Positions 1 to 14,400 of a DNA stretch of 64,000 bases are shown here, piece by piece. A program made the translations under genes and the position numbers. Source of the DNA: Scolanthus callimorphus (Eukaryota; Cnidaria; Anthozoa; Actiniaria; Edwardsiidae); NCBI GenBank assembly GCA_033964015.1, contig CM066925.1, positions 8,160,435 through 8,224,434 on the forward strand, read 5' to 3'. Under the pieces are notes generated by a model. It saw only the letters and a list, made by a program, of their open reading frames with translations, ran no database searches and was not told the origin of the DNA. Positions within the stretch are counted from its first letter, which is position 1. Every line of letters begins with the position of its first letter.

Positions 1-9
1 ACACCGAAT

Positions 10-157
10 TCAAATTTGACGCCCATTTTGAAAAAAAAAAACATTGTTCTGGACTGACTAGCCTCGAATTCGTGCAAAAATGCTTTTTTGTTTTCACGTG
101 ATTTTTCGAGGCTAGTAAGTCCAGAACAATGGCTTTTCGAACTGGGCGCCATATTTG
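10..157. repeat. Foldback (MITE-like) inverted repeat in WDR35 intron
   Basis: Arms around ATTGTTCTGGACT (about 43-55) and AGTCCAGAACAAT (about 118-130) are inverted copies. The pairing extends outwards through an imperfect GACGCCCATTTTG / CAAACTGGGCGCC-like block and inwards through CTAGCCTCGAA / TTCGAGGCTAG. No coding capacity is seen. The rest of 158-475 is unremarkable intron ending in a pyrimidine-rich acceptor. Confidence 0.7.
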
Positions 158-475
158 TATGCGAGTCGCAAGAGGGGCGGTCCGCTCTTGACCAAGGGCA
201 CCCAGGGGGGTCCGACCTCCGACGGATAACGAATGCTGCCGGGCCAGGCTCGGCTCGACTCTGTTTTTAATTCTTCTAAATTACATACATTTTACGCACA
301 CGTTTCGGTGCTGGTGTGTGAGGCAGAAAGCTTTGGGGACTGCATTTTATGTTTTACGCTAACATTGCTCGCCCTCTCAAGAAACATTCCCGCCTATATG
401 TCAAAACAACTTGGCATCCCTTACATGTTACTGTTTCCTGCGCAAACACCATGCTGTCTTCCTCTCTATTATTAG

Positions 476-2458
476 AATGAGAACAAGAAAAAGGCGGAGG
501 TAGCCGCGTACTTCAAGCGTTTCGAGGAGGCTGAGCGGCTCTACCTAGAAATGGACAGGCGGGACTTGGCTGTCGATCTCAGACTCAAATTGGGGGACTG
601 GTTCCGGGTGGTACAGTTGCTCAAAACAGGGGGTGGTGGAGGTGAGTTGAAGATCCTGTGTCAGCCGCCATTTTGACAGCATATCAACATACCAAGTCGG
701 AGAAAGCATCCATTTCCATCGGCTGATTTAGATTGATTGATTTAGATGTTGATTTAGAGATTTCTGTACGTAATTCGTCTTCTAATGTCCAACGGGCTCC
801 CCATTATCTTTGTCTAATGTGAATGGACTCTGTTGGTCAGGTCGGGTCGTACCATGTCGTGTTGTGTCGCATCATGTGATTTCATGCCGCGTCGTGTCAT
901 GTCATTTCATGTCATGTCGTCATGCCCTGTCATCTCATGTCGTCTCGTCATGCCATGCCGTCTCATGTCATGTCGTTTTGTGTCGTGATGCCATGCCGTG
1001 TCGTGTCCTGTCATGCCATGCCATGTCGTGATGCCATGTAGTGCCGTGTCGTGCCATGTGCCATCCATGACAGACAATAATCTCTCGCGTTGCCAGGTGA
1101 CGACCAGTTGCTGGAGCAAGCGTGGAATGCTATCGGGGATTACTACGCCGACCGGCAGAAATGGCAGAACGCGGTAACGTACTATGTACAGGGCCGTAAC
1201 CAGGAGAGACTTGCTAACTGTTATTACATGTTGGAAGACTATGCCGGGCTAGAGAGTATGGTCAATAACTTGCCTGAGAACCACAAACTGCTGGTGGTAA
1301 GTAGAAAGGATATGTTTCGTTATAATGGGTGACGAATGGTCGTCCGGAAATTGAAGAATCTCGCGAAATTCTTAGTGAATCTCGGGGTTTTAGAGAGCGC
1401 ATATCGCGCAATCTTGTTACTCGGGCTTCCGTAGGAACCCGAGTTATAATTCCGGCTCTGTTTTTATTATTTTCTGCCGTCTCGAGCAAACGCAGGTTGA
1501 AGTAGTTTAAGTATGAGCAAAACACAGTCACGTGGGCTCGGACCAATGAGAGCGCTACATGAAAGATGATGCAATATAAAAAAAAACCATACGGTTAGAG
1601 GAGACTCTTAATTTATGATTCAAGTATAGCTTTATCGAAGTACAACAGTAATCATTGAATCTTGAATCTCGGGGTTTTAGAGAGCTCATATCGCAATCTT
1701 GTTTCTCACAAATTAACGCAAAATACAGAGAATGTATGAGAAGCGATATTTATCGTCTCGATCTCGATATTTTAGGCGTGACCTCGCTGTCTCGGAAAAT
1801 CTCGCATTTACCATTCACCGACAGGACCAGAAAATGGATTCGAGATTCTGTGACCTTATAGATATAAGGTTTCTGAACTTGCATGTCACTCTTGTAGTGA
1901 CCACTGTTATCACGTGACTGGTTTCTTTGTAAACCAAGCCCAGTAAAATCACCATCATGCGGTTAGCACGTGACTGGTTTCTCTGTAAGCTAAGCTCATT
2001 ACACAAATTGACCAATCACCATCCATTCTCAAGATTTTGAGAATCACGCCACTCCTGGGCACGTTTTTGGAAGTCGGCGTTCAGTCTTTTTTTCTCCCGC
2101 AACGTTGGAGTGTAGGAAGAAAAGACGGCTGAAATTCAGGCTACACCGACATGTGCGAAAACATTTTTCAAGGTTTCAGAGTCAAACCCTGACATACATT
2201 GTTGGTTTTCTTTCAGGAAATCGCTGCGATGTTCAAAACGGTGGGCATGTGTGAACAGGCTGTTGCCGCCTACACAAAGGTTAGCTCATTCACACGTGGG
2301 CCTTTCGTCTGAACCAGTCAAAACTACTAATGAACGCCCCATCAGAAGGAGACTGTTTATATGCATGGCTTGGGCCAATGCAGTTCACTTAAGGAATGGA
2401 CAATATTTAGCGTGCGTCCATCCACTTCTGGATGCACGCGGATAGTTGGGAGAGCACA

Positions 2459-2489
<31 letters not shown>

Positions 2490-5400
2490 CGAGAGCATCT
2501 CTAGCTACCTGAGTGCTCTCCCAACTGTCCAAGGGCATCCAGAAGTGGATGGACGTACAGCTAATTATTGTCCATTGCTTTTATAACATAGCCAACGGAT
2601 TTCGCATGTGAAAAGGCAGCTCTACTACGCACGAATAAAAACGAAGCGTGCGAGGTAAACACAGTAAAAATCTGAAAATGATTTGTGTTTGTGTTTGTAA
2701 ACATTGTGTTTTAACTCACAAATGAAGTCAGCTTGGTTAAAATATACACTTTCACAAAAAATATTATTGACAACTTTATTATATGTAAATAAATTTAAAC
2801 TAGTTTTACGTAGAATAAAAGAAGGAGGAAAGCCGGGCAAAATTTTTTGTCAGGGTGAAAGCTTCATTCAAACGGCAAACAGGTGTACTAAAATAACACT
2901 AAATAACCAAAACCACTACTATACGTTTCGAAAATGAGTTAGAAAAATTCCGAATTTCCGTAAAAATAGCTTACAAAACAGTATAAATACCTTGATAATG
3001 AATCCTTGCGATTTCCATCGAGATTTCAAATCATGTAGAGGAATTTGTTTCGTGGCCGGCTTTCACCAATTTGCTCAGTTTTTTGACACGCAGCATTCAA
3101 ATTTCCACTAAATCCCAAGAAAATTCCCAGCCTTGTGCATAGTCCCACAATTAGACAGGCTCTTGATGCACGATGAGCTCAAATTCCGACTTGTTAGCCA
3201 TGTTTTATGGTAAATTTAGACCGAAAAGCGTCCTTGAGCGAAGCAAATCTTCGCACAGTTTCGGTGAGTTCAAAACACGGGGAATTCCCGGGCTATTACG
3301 TCATGAAAACAAGTAAGGAGAAATTGAATTGAATCATCAAGGGATTCCCTTCATTTTAGCGCTTAAAACGTGGTTTATTCGCTCAAAACAAAATGCTTTT
3401 CGCAAAATGAAATGTCCCATGCTCAGCTTCAAACCAAAATGACGCGAGCATGAACCATCTCTATGAACCATCCATTTCTTGTTCATAGAAAATCAGCCAA
3501 TCAGAGCGCGCGTTATATCGTAGCTATGTTATAAATGCCTATTGCAGCTAAAGCCGGGGAAATACGAGGCACAAAATCCCTCAACTTGTCGCGCAACATT
3601 GCTGCCTCGTATTTCCCCGACTCGTTATGTTCCGGGCCAACAATAGAGCAGATTTCGTATGACTGTGAAAAGTACCGCGAAAGAGTTGCACCGCGCCGCG
3701 ACCGTGACCGTACCGCGACTACGCGATTACGTTCGGTATCTACAGCAGGAAACAGCAGGCCAGGTTCGGTACCGCACCGCGCCGTGTCACGGTACTTTTC
3801 ACAGTCATACGAAATCTGCTCTATGACGGATGTTTTGTCTTTATAGACGGGTAAAGTAAAGGAGGCTATCGACTGCTGTGTCCAGCTGAATGAGTGGGAC
3901 CTCGCGATACAGCTTGCTAAACAACACAACGTCAAGGAGATCGACACACTCCTCGCCAAGTACGCCTCGCACTTACTGGACAAGAACAGGACTTTGAACG
4001 CTATTGAGCTGTATCCTTATCCACAAACAACGAATGAGAAAGCAGATGTGTCTCACTGGAATTCTTGAAAAGAGGACAACTCTCAAGATTTAAGATTCAA
4101 TACCCTATAGGCTAGAGCTAGGAGTACGTCACTAACCATCCTGTCATCGCTCTACGAGCCAGACATAGATAACGACCTCGGCGCAAGCATTTCCCCCCAA
4201 TAACAAGACGAATAGAGAAAAAGGACAAAACAGACAAGATTTGTGCCGACGTTTCGGACTCTTTACTTTCAGTCCTTCATCAGGACGGTTACAGAAATAA
4301 GATGACCCTTTTTGCGACTCAGCAAAAAACACCAGTATCACTTATGGTGATAATGGGCGGTTTTATGTGTCCGCGTCGATTGATAACTGTTTCTCGTCAG
4401 CTATTTCCTTAACAGCAAATAAGCTATCGAAAGGCCAATCATTTTATCGACGCTGCCAAACTTCTTTTTAAGGTATTCAATCAATCTCGTTCCCAGAGCC
4501 TGTCGGTCATGCTTACTCGGAGGCTCTGGATGCAGACGAAACCGGAAGTCCTAGAATCTAGCACATCCGGTTTTCCATATATGGTGACCATCTTTGTCGG
4601 TTAGGCGAATTTCAAAATGGCGGGTGGGAATATCGGCCAATCAGAATCGGCTACGATTGTCCTGCCGCCAGAGCCTACGACAAACAACAACAGGGGAGTA
4701 GGCTCTGGGAACGAGATTGGGTATTCAATATATCTGTACGCAAGTAATACAAGTTTCTATAGGTGACTTATTGTTTTCAGTATAATAATTTTAGTGACCC
4801 TGCCCACTCGCGATGCTTTCAAACTAATTTCGGAGGCATTCTCGAACCCAGAGCTCCCCGGTTCGTAACCTCGCGGGGGAGGCTCTGGTGACAGCCACTG
4901 ACGCATGCCCGAAAAGAAAATGGTGTTATGGCCTCACAATTACTTTTCGAGCGTCCAAGTCGAAAGCATAGGTTGACGACAAGGAAACGAATGCCAGCGT
5001 AATGTTTTCCCATTTCAGATCACGGCTCATTCATTGAACAAGCCTTCATTGTTTGGAATGCTTCCATATTCATATATCCTTCCTTGAGTAGCAGATTAAG
5101 AAAGGGAATGCTCTTGGGAATTCCATGTGATCTGAAACGGCTACTAGGGTAGGCGGGAGTGTGAAGAGTCAAAACAGGAATACGTTTTCTGTATCGTCTA
5201 CCGTAGTGAAGTGAATACGCTGACCAGTAACTGATAGCAGAGTGTTCTACTCGTGTTTAACGATCTTTTTAGCTTGCCAAGGAGACTGCAGATCCACGAA
5301 CGAACCCTCTACGTGGCAAGAAACTATATGTCCTAGCTGCTTTGTTGGTAAGTGGAATTAAAGTAGAGAAAAAAAAAAGAAATAATATCACAAAAACCTT

Positions 5401-8400
5401 TGCAATTTAGGGCCACGTATCCAATCCCGGCCTCCTTCATGCTTTTTATTGTCTTAGTTTAAAGAGCCCGTGTCAGCCACTCCTTTGTTATTGTTTTCGT
5501 CCGATATTAAGAGTAGAATTACGTGTAGAAATCCCCAAATAACTATCTACAAACAAAGTTTTCTTCTTTATTTACCAAATTCAATCGCAAATATTGCACT
5601 ACATCCCCTAGATCAGCCGATGGAAATGGGTGCTTTCTCTGTCTCGGTATGTTGCTAGGCCGACAAAATGGCGGTTGACTGAGGCTATTTAAAATGAGTT
5701 TGAGAAATGATCATCTAAAAAAATGTAATCAGTTTTACCGCTCTCAATCGAACATGTCGGATCCGAAAATGTCGGTCGATGGAGATGGATTCTTTCTCTG
5801 ACTTGATATATTTCTTGCCGACACTTCTAGGTGGAGGAATATCACGAACACATCAAGATGAGCAGTATGAAAACAGCTGGCGGCAAAGACAAGCGGAACA
5901 AGCGCGAGGTAATGTAAGCCTGCGTCTCTCGTTTGTGGTTTTTATTGAAATTTCGTTTTCGGTTTCTTGAAGAATAATATCAAACACGAGACAGCGTGTT
6001 TCAGAGATTTCAGAGATCTCTGAGTGTTTCAGAGATTTTTTCTCTTTCTCCGCTTACTAGGGCTAACGCTCAGAAGCACACATGGGACCATTTCATTAGC
6101 ACGTTAGCTTTCACACAAGGTTAATTCCTTATCTCCACTCTGTTGAACTTAGTGCTACGCGGCCACAGGCTTGCCTGAACATCTACATACGAGACAGCGT
6201 GTTTCATCAGGATTTCGAGAATTATCAATAATTGGGTTGAAATATCAAGGCAGGCCCGTAGGCTTTGAGGAAAGGGGGTTCTTACGAACCCGCTCTCCGT
6301 ACTTATAGGTCCGCTTTATGGTTAGAAAAAAAAATACTAAAAAGTAGGACCAATAGTCCAGTTTCGAATTCTCTAATCTACCGCTGAATAGGCATCGGCG
6401 GCGCATAAATACAGTAGGAGCCTCGGTTTGAAGTAGAAAAAGTTGTGAATACCAACGAGAAACTGATGAACCTTGAATGGAGACAATAGACAAAACGTTT
6501 TGGACTCGTTGGTATTCGCAACTTTCGGGTTCAAACCGAGGCTCCCAATGTATTTATGCGCCGTTGATGCCTATTCAGCGGTAGATTAGAAAATTCGAAA
6601 CTGGACTATTAGAATTGTATCAATAAATCAAACATCTTGTATTGCGTTTGTTTGTAGTGCCATACAAGCACCAATTGGTTTTACATGTAAAAGCAAAAGA
6701 CGGATGGTCTCAATTATAAGTCTTTATCACTACGAAGATGATTACTATGGTGCGCCATTTTTTAAAACGAGCCAAATCAAGTGCACTGAGCTGTAAATAG
6801 TGAAACAAAAAATTACCCGCATGAGCCTCACTTAAAGGGAGGCTGTCACGATTTTTTTCATTTTTCATTTCATTTTATTGATATTTCTAAGTATAAATAA
6901 ATAATCGGACTGACCCGCAGGTAGTACAAACTAATCGAGGCGGGCCAGTCTTACAGATTTCTCAGAGTAATTAAATTACATGTGACTATTAAGAGGTTTA
7001 TATTTCATATAGCTTTAAGACTTAAATTAAACAAATAAGGTAAAGGAATTAAGTGAGGAAAAAGAAGAAGAAACGAGAAAGTGAGCATAATCTATGTCTT
7101 CTTTGAAATCAATACAGATATTCATCTGCATCGATATTATACCGATTTTCAGACATTAGAATATCTAGTAGAATTTCTCTTAATTTTCTTTTGAATCTTG
7201 TTTTGGGAAGATGCCTGAGGTTCAGGGGGATATCATTCCAAATTTTGACCCCAACACGTGAAAAAGCATTTTTTAGTATATTCAATCGCGCATTTTGTCG
7301 GTTGAAATTTTGGGAGGACACAGAACGGGTGAAGTAATTGTGTCTGGATGATGTTCGAGAAAACAAGTTTAAGATATTTTTTGGCGCAATGTTTTGATCA
7401 ACATCGTACATAAGATTCGCAACAGATTCATAATATAAGAGGTTAATTGGTAGAATGCCAGCATCAACAAAAAGGGGGATAGCATGTTCTTTCCTATCAG
7501 TGAAGTGGATTAGTCGTAGAGCACGTTTTTGAAGTAGGAGAAGCTTATCAATATAGGACTTGGGTGCGGTACCCCAAGTGATTAAGCCATAATTTAAGTA
7601 AGGTGCAATTAATGTATTATAAATATTCATAAGGATAGAAAAGGGTACGAAATGTCTTAATTTAGCTAGTATACCGACAGATTTACTTCTCTTAGTTAAT
7701 ACAGTATATTGATATGGTCTCGAAAAGAGAGGGTTTCATCGATTTGAACTCCAAGGTACTTAACACATGTTTTTCGCTCAAGATACGATACGATGCTCAA
7801 AGAACGATCACTGAGTAAAACTTAGGACTATTGGAGAATATGTAAAACGTAAACATTTGGTCGGATGGGACGAGAAATAGCGAGATTAAAACGGATTGTT
7901 TCGTGGTTTTCAGCCTTCGCTGACCATCGTTACGGGACGATACTTCTTTGTTTTTAGATGCGTAGTTGCGTGACAGCCTCTCTTTAAGTGTTCGTCCCAG
8001 TCTGACTGTTTGAATACGAATATTGCCAATTATGTTGCTGTTCTGTTTGCAGGAAAGGCAGTGTGTCTATGAAGAGGTAGAGTCAGGCAGATAAGTCTCA
8101 GCAGTTCCAGTAGTACTTAGTGGCATTGTTTTATAAATGCCCAATGTTTGTTAACCGAGGTCTCGTCTCGACGTCACTACACTCACAGTTCAGGGCTCTA
8201 GCTCTTTGTACTTACAATGAGAATAATCTCGTGCAAATTTGCCATGTCACGTTCTTCCTAAGTGTAAAGAGCTGCCTGAACTCAGCCGAATGAATAATTG
8301 TTAAAGTAACAATATTTGTTATTTGCTTATTCGGGTGGATGTCGTGGTCCTGAAAGGACTGTTTGATGGGACTGACATAACGACAACCTTAGCGTAAGTC

Positions 8401-11400
8401 ATTTTCCAGAGTTTAATGAACGCTGAGTCAAATAGGTGTTATTTATACTTCTATGTAGTGCGCAATAACCTGGTGTTTCGTAATTGGCGGCGTCAGTTTA
8501 ATTAGGCAGTATTAAGGAAGGCTCTTTTTCAGTGTCATTAGCGGCTTTTCTTTCGTCTTTTGTTCTTCCTTGTCCCATTGTAATCCCTGGTTTCGCTTGC
8601 AGGCGATTTCAGCGCTTGCTGGCTTGCTGGAGGAGGACTCTATTGCTACAGACGAGAGCAAACTCGTGGATAACGCTTGGAGAGGAGCCGAGGTAAAACT
8701 TTTTAATCCAGCATCATCTTGAGATCAAAATGATGATTAGAGCGGATTTCAGATGATTGTCGAAAGTAAATCAGACTTGAATATTCTACGCGTTCCTATT
8801 GGTTCAGGTTTTGGATCTTTGTTTACTCAGCCAATGAAAATGCGAAGAAAGAACAAACACACGTTGACTGTTTTAGGAATGAGCACAAGCTGTACATCCT
8901 TTGTCCTCTGATTAGTTTGTTGTTGAATGGGTTTCGTTTCTGTTTGGTGTATTAGTTTTCATCTAGAATCCGCTCTATCATCATGTGTTAATGCGCTAGT
9001 CGACGACAGTTCAACAGAACAATAACAGACTTGAGTCACTAGGCCGAGTAGAGGCCTCACAGCTCGGGCTAAAGTCTGAAGGCGATGTTTGCTCGCCCCC
9101 GTCATATCGCGCTGGTTTAATCCAGTTCCCATATGTATCACATACGCAAATATCGGCAAGCACTTAATGGTGCAGCTCATTGCATTCGACGCGTGAATTG
9201 TGAATTAATGTCTTACCGTATGTGCTTGTGGTACAAATATAAATACTCTATTGAGTGGTAGGGTCAATCCGATTGCATGATTGATCGTGATTGTATGTTA
9301 CTCGTTTACCGTACGTGCTTGTGGTACAAATATAAATACTCTATTGAGTAGTAGGGTCAATCCGATTGTATGACTGATCGTGATTGTATGTTACTCGTTT
9401 ACCGTACGTGCTTGAGGTTCAACTATCGACACTTTCTATTCCAGGCTTATCACTTCTTCCTACTGGCCCAGAGGCAGCTCTACGAAGGCGCTATTGACGC
9501 CAGTATGAAGACGGTGAGTTGAGCGCAAAGATCTTGCCTGTTGATATCCCAGCTGAATAATTCGATTAAAGAGACGGCCGCTCCTTTGTTATTTTTCATT
9601 CGATATTAGAAAATGACACCTATGTTGTATTGTGAATGTGCGCATTCTGATTGGTTAAAAAGCGTGTTTGTAAGATACCTGAGAAACACGATTGTCACGC
9701 AACGCTGTCGCGCGTGTGTATGTTATTTTCTAAAAGCAATAAAAATACTTTCTGCGTGCTCTCTGGTTTCTTACAAACACTCGGAGAATGTTGGTCGAAC
9801 TGATAAAACTTTTGATCAGTTCTCCCAACATTCCCCTCGTGTTTGTAAGAAAGCAGAGAGCACGCGGAAAGTACTTTTATTGCTTAATTAGAACACGCAT
9901 TACGTGTAGAAAATTTGACACAACCATCTACAAACAAAATTTCATTCTTTGCATTTACCAAATTGAACCGAAAATATCGCACGACATTTCCTTAATCAGC
10001 CGATGGAAATGGATGCTTTTTCAAACTCGGTATGTTGTTAGGCTGACAATGAGGCTGACGGACGCTCTTTGAAGACCTACAACTTGAAATGTTTTTGCTT
10101 CTGGAAGCCGTGTGTTTTTGTATAGGAAGCCACGGATGAAAGATGTTGAACGTGAGTTTCTTTGAATTCACCGTGTCGATGCAAATGTCATTTATACATC
10201 CTAGCGTAACTAATTCTCTGTGTTTATGACGTACGACAATTGCGCTGTTTCTCCTTGAAAGTTTTGGCGTTTGTTCTTGAATACTCCTTGGATTTTGTAG
10301 AGCGGATTTCACATGACTGTCAAGACTTGTTATGTAATTGTGATTGCTTTGCGTTCTCATTGGCTACTCGTTTTTCTCCGCCAATCACATTCTGTAGTAA
10401 ATACAATTGTGTAATTACTCACGACATTCATCTGAAATCCGCTCTACTTAGTAATTGATTCGGTTTGCAATTGGCTGAGAAAAAAAGCCATTTAGGAGCA
10501 AGTCGTGATTTCTCTCGATTCTGATTGGCTAGTGATCGCTCAATTGCATTTATTTTCACGACATTCATGTGAAAACCGCTCTACAACTTTGTACGAACTA
10601 CACGATTAGTCCCGACTGTTATTTGCTTGTCTAATAATAATAAACAAGTTTTATTAATACAGTGTATAGCAGAAAATCATTGCACAAGCAAACCATTCAA
10701 AAGCTCACCCTATTAGCAAATCAGATTGAAGATAGTGAGTTCAATGTTATCCTTTACTGTGCAGCGCTTGTGCATGCGACTTGTTGTTTACGTGTATGTT
10801 TGTAGCGGAGCTCCTTAGAGCGGAGCACCATAGGTATCGCAGGAAGAATACAATAGCTCAAAGTAGAACTCAGGTATAACGATCGACTTCATTTTTCATG
10901 GTTTCAGCGGTATTCCCATTTGGGTATCGCTGGCGCGTCCGTGTCTGTGCGCCCCCACACAGGTAAACCAAGACCCCAACACAGAAAAATATGTAACCGG
11001 GAGCTCCGCTTTTAGCCAGTGGCTAAATCTATATATTATGATTGTAGGCCATGCACCTTCGTGAATACGAAGACATTATGGACGCGTCGTGTGTCTACTC
11101 ACTACTGGCCCTGGTCAGCTGTGCTAATAAAGCGTTCGGGACTTGCTCCAAGGTGAGCCACAGTGCTAGACCCCGTTCACACTAGACCGGTACAAACCGG
11201 ACCGGTAGAATTCTGGTACGGTACCGTCGCGCGTTCACACGGGACCTGCGGTGCCGGACCGATTTTGGCACGGCTAAGGAAAAACTGGATTTCCGAAGGC
11301 ACACGCATGGGAACTGTTCTGAATTCCCATAAATAGCCATGGGAAATCCGAACACCTTCCATTCTTCTACCATGGGAAATCCAGCTTTTCCCGTGGGTGG

Positions 11401-14400
11401 GTTTCTGCAGAAATTCCCTGACGTGCAAAACCAATTCAACATTAGGGAACGCGTGCACTCGCGAATGCCTGCGTGCGGAAGCTACAGACCAATCAAATTT
11501 AAGATTTGTCAAGGCCCTCGCCTCATCACCACGTCCTCTACCACCGCGTCCTCCATCACGTCTCTTAAACTCTCTGTTGTTGAACTACGATGTGATTGGC
11601 TGTGGACTACGTTGTACGCTGTTTTGCAACCAACGTTTAGCAAAGATTGAATGACGTAGAGTAAGTTTTGCCCCAGCCTTAGGGCCACCCCGCGCCTTGC
11701 GCAAACACAAAAATGTCTCTTAGCTTGTTCTTGTTTCTGCATCCTTATTACCGAGTTATAGTTTGTGTTGAGTTTTTCTACAAATTCCTTAGATTTCACA
11801 GCAGGGTTGATATTGACCTTGACCTCATAAATATAAAATTGACATCCATTTGCAGACATACCAAGAAAACATGTAACAAAATCACGTCATCTATGTTCTG
11901 TTCTTGTCAGTTCGTAAAACTACGCAGCTGACAACGTAGCTCGGAAGAAAACGGCTAGAAGTGCATTTGACTTCATGGATTTACACGTGCAAGCATTGTG
12001 TTTGTAATCAAGTGTTCTCTGCTCTTGTCGACTGTGTTTCCACTTGAATATGAATAAGAAAGGTGTGCTGTTTGTTTCACCTGCAGGCGTTTATCAAGCT
12101 GGAGTTACTGGACACTATAACGGATGAGCAGAGGAAATCATTCGAGGAGCTGGCGTTAGAGATATTTACAAAGTGAGTGCTGTTTGTCGCAACTCTTCAG
12201 TTGGGCTCACAAGTATAAGAGAACCATTACAAGAGAAACATGGTATCACTTTAAAATCGTTTGTTGTTGTTGTTTGTTTTGTTGTTGTTGTTTGTTTTGT
12301 TGTTGTTGTTTGTTTGTTTGTTGTTGTTTGTTTGTTTGTTTGTTGTTGTTGTTGTTTGTTTTGTTGTTGTTGTTGTTGTTGTTTGTTTGTTTGTTGTTGT
12401 TGTTGTTGTTGTTAGGGGGATTGGTCTGATTGGACAGTATCGAGAATTATCAGGATACCTGTGTAATTTGTTAAAAAGCGCGCACTTAATAAATTAGTTT
12501 GTGCTCGGTAAAATCATTACACAAATGATTTTCATCGTAAATATAACCTACGACAGACGCATAAACTAAGGCGAACCTATCAACCGCGTGCACGAGTGTA
12601 TGTGAACTAACAAAAGTATCCTTCCACAGGAATCATCACATGATCTGAATTGGGTGGCAACAAGATGTTAACACCGTTAGCCGATTTGGCTTATTAACTT
12701 GACGGCCGCAAACCTTTTCTTTCTCTCTCCAGACATTCACCCAAGGACTCTCGAGGTAACAAGATTGAGTGTACGAACTGCGAGACCATGATTCATGATT
12801 GGTGAGTCGGTCAGATGCATCTGATACTTAACAAATAGATAGAGCAGATTTCGAATGACTATGAAAAGTGCCGCGACACGGCACGGCACGGAACCTGGCC
12901 TGCTGTAGATATCTGTAGATACCGAATGAAATCGAGTAGTCGCGGAACGGTCACGGTCGCGGCACGGTCACGGTCGCGGCACGGTCACGGTCGCGGTCGC
13001 GTCACGGTCGCGGCACGGTCGCGGCACGGTCGCGGCACGGTCACGGTCGCGGCACGGTCACGGTCACGGTCGCGGTCACGGTCGCGTTGCGGCACAACTT
13101 TGTCACGGCACTTTCGCTCTATCGTTTTTCCATACACACGAACTCAAGCACAAGCTTGAAATCAAAATTAATTATTTTGCTAGCGTTTGCGTTCGCTTGA
13201 TTTACACTAGAAACAGGCGCAAGCACAAGGGCACGCAACGTGTGGATTTCCTTGCGCTAGCGTCTGCTCTTGCGTTTAAGTGTAAACCGCGTAGGGAATT
13301 TTATGAGTTTGATATCCTTGCGCCTGCGCTTGCGTTCATTTGATAATGGTTGGGCAGCGGTAGCGGTAGGGTCGTTGGGCAGCGGTAGCGGTAGGGCCGT
13401 TGGGCAGCGGTAGCGGTAGGGCCGTTGGGCAGCGGTAGCGGTAGGGCCGTTGCACGGCTGCTCCCGAGGGGACTTTTAGTTCAAGCTCATTATTATTCAT
13501 ACAGCGTATTGATTTGAGCCCACGGGCAGCATTGGTAGCGGTCTTCCCCCTGGCTCAATGAAAAAACAAAGATGGCGCCCAAGGCACAAACAGCTTCCAC
13601 GCGTATTACCCATTTGTTTACGGTTCAAACGAAGTGTTTTGGGACAAGGATAACATTGAAATAGTAGCAGACTAAAAGATATAATGTCGACTAAATTCGA
13701 AGAGACAAAATAACAGCAATCTAATGTGCATTGACCTCAAACCACGCATGAACAATTGGACACACGTATTCTATCATATCTAGTGTTCTCGGGCCACAAA
13801 CAAGGTTATGTCAAGATTACAGCCACGATAGCTTGACTTTGTGATTTTTCTGGGAACTAAGGATCAGCACATGCTATTTGAAGGGTCTTCAGCTTCAGCT
13901 AGAAGAGGTAGGTTCGATGCTAGGAATTCGTTGCAACCTGTTTTGATTTTTTTTTCGACGAGCGCCACAAGTGGTACTACGCAGGCTTGTCGAAAGATAA
14001 GTAAGCTTTCTTAAAGCGTACAATGCAATGGTTGAAAGTTTCTCATTATCCCGCAGATCTGTGTTTTGTCTCTGGTATTCAGAAGATTAAAATGAAAGTG
14101 CACTTGCACCCTATTAAAAATGTTTGGAGTGTTAGGATTTTTTAGGGATTCTCTGCAGTTTATTGTTCACAACAGATGTAAGGAAAGATACACCTGTTGC
14201 AACCCCTGAAACCAGAGAAAACAAACTGCAGCTGTACCTTATTGATTATATGTAGAAATTCATCAGGTTAGCAGGGGAAAGGAATACTTCGAGCATCTGA
14301 TCTCCAAAAATTAGATGAGATCAAAATATCGATGTTTATAGAATTTATCTAAACTGCCTTTGCAATCCTGAATTCAGTTTGTTTGCTACATTTTCCCTTT

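Noticed and set aside
810..1119. Open frames on both strands rich in His, Cys and Ser
   Set aside because: Translation of the TGTCR pentanucleotide repeat.
12173..12497. Overlapping open frames of about 80 codons
   Set aside because: Generated by the (TTG)n microsatellite; composition is almost only Val, Cys, Leu and Phe.
12926..13159. Arg/Ser-rich open frame resembling an SR protein
   Set aside because: Translation of the expanded CACGGTCGCGG repeat inside an M1 MITE.
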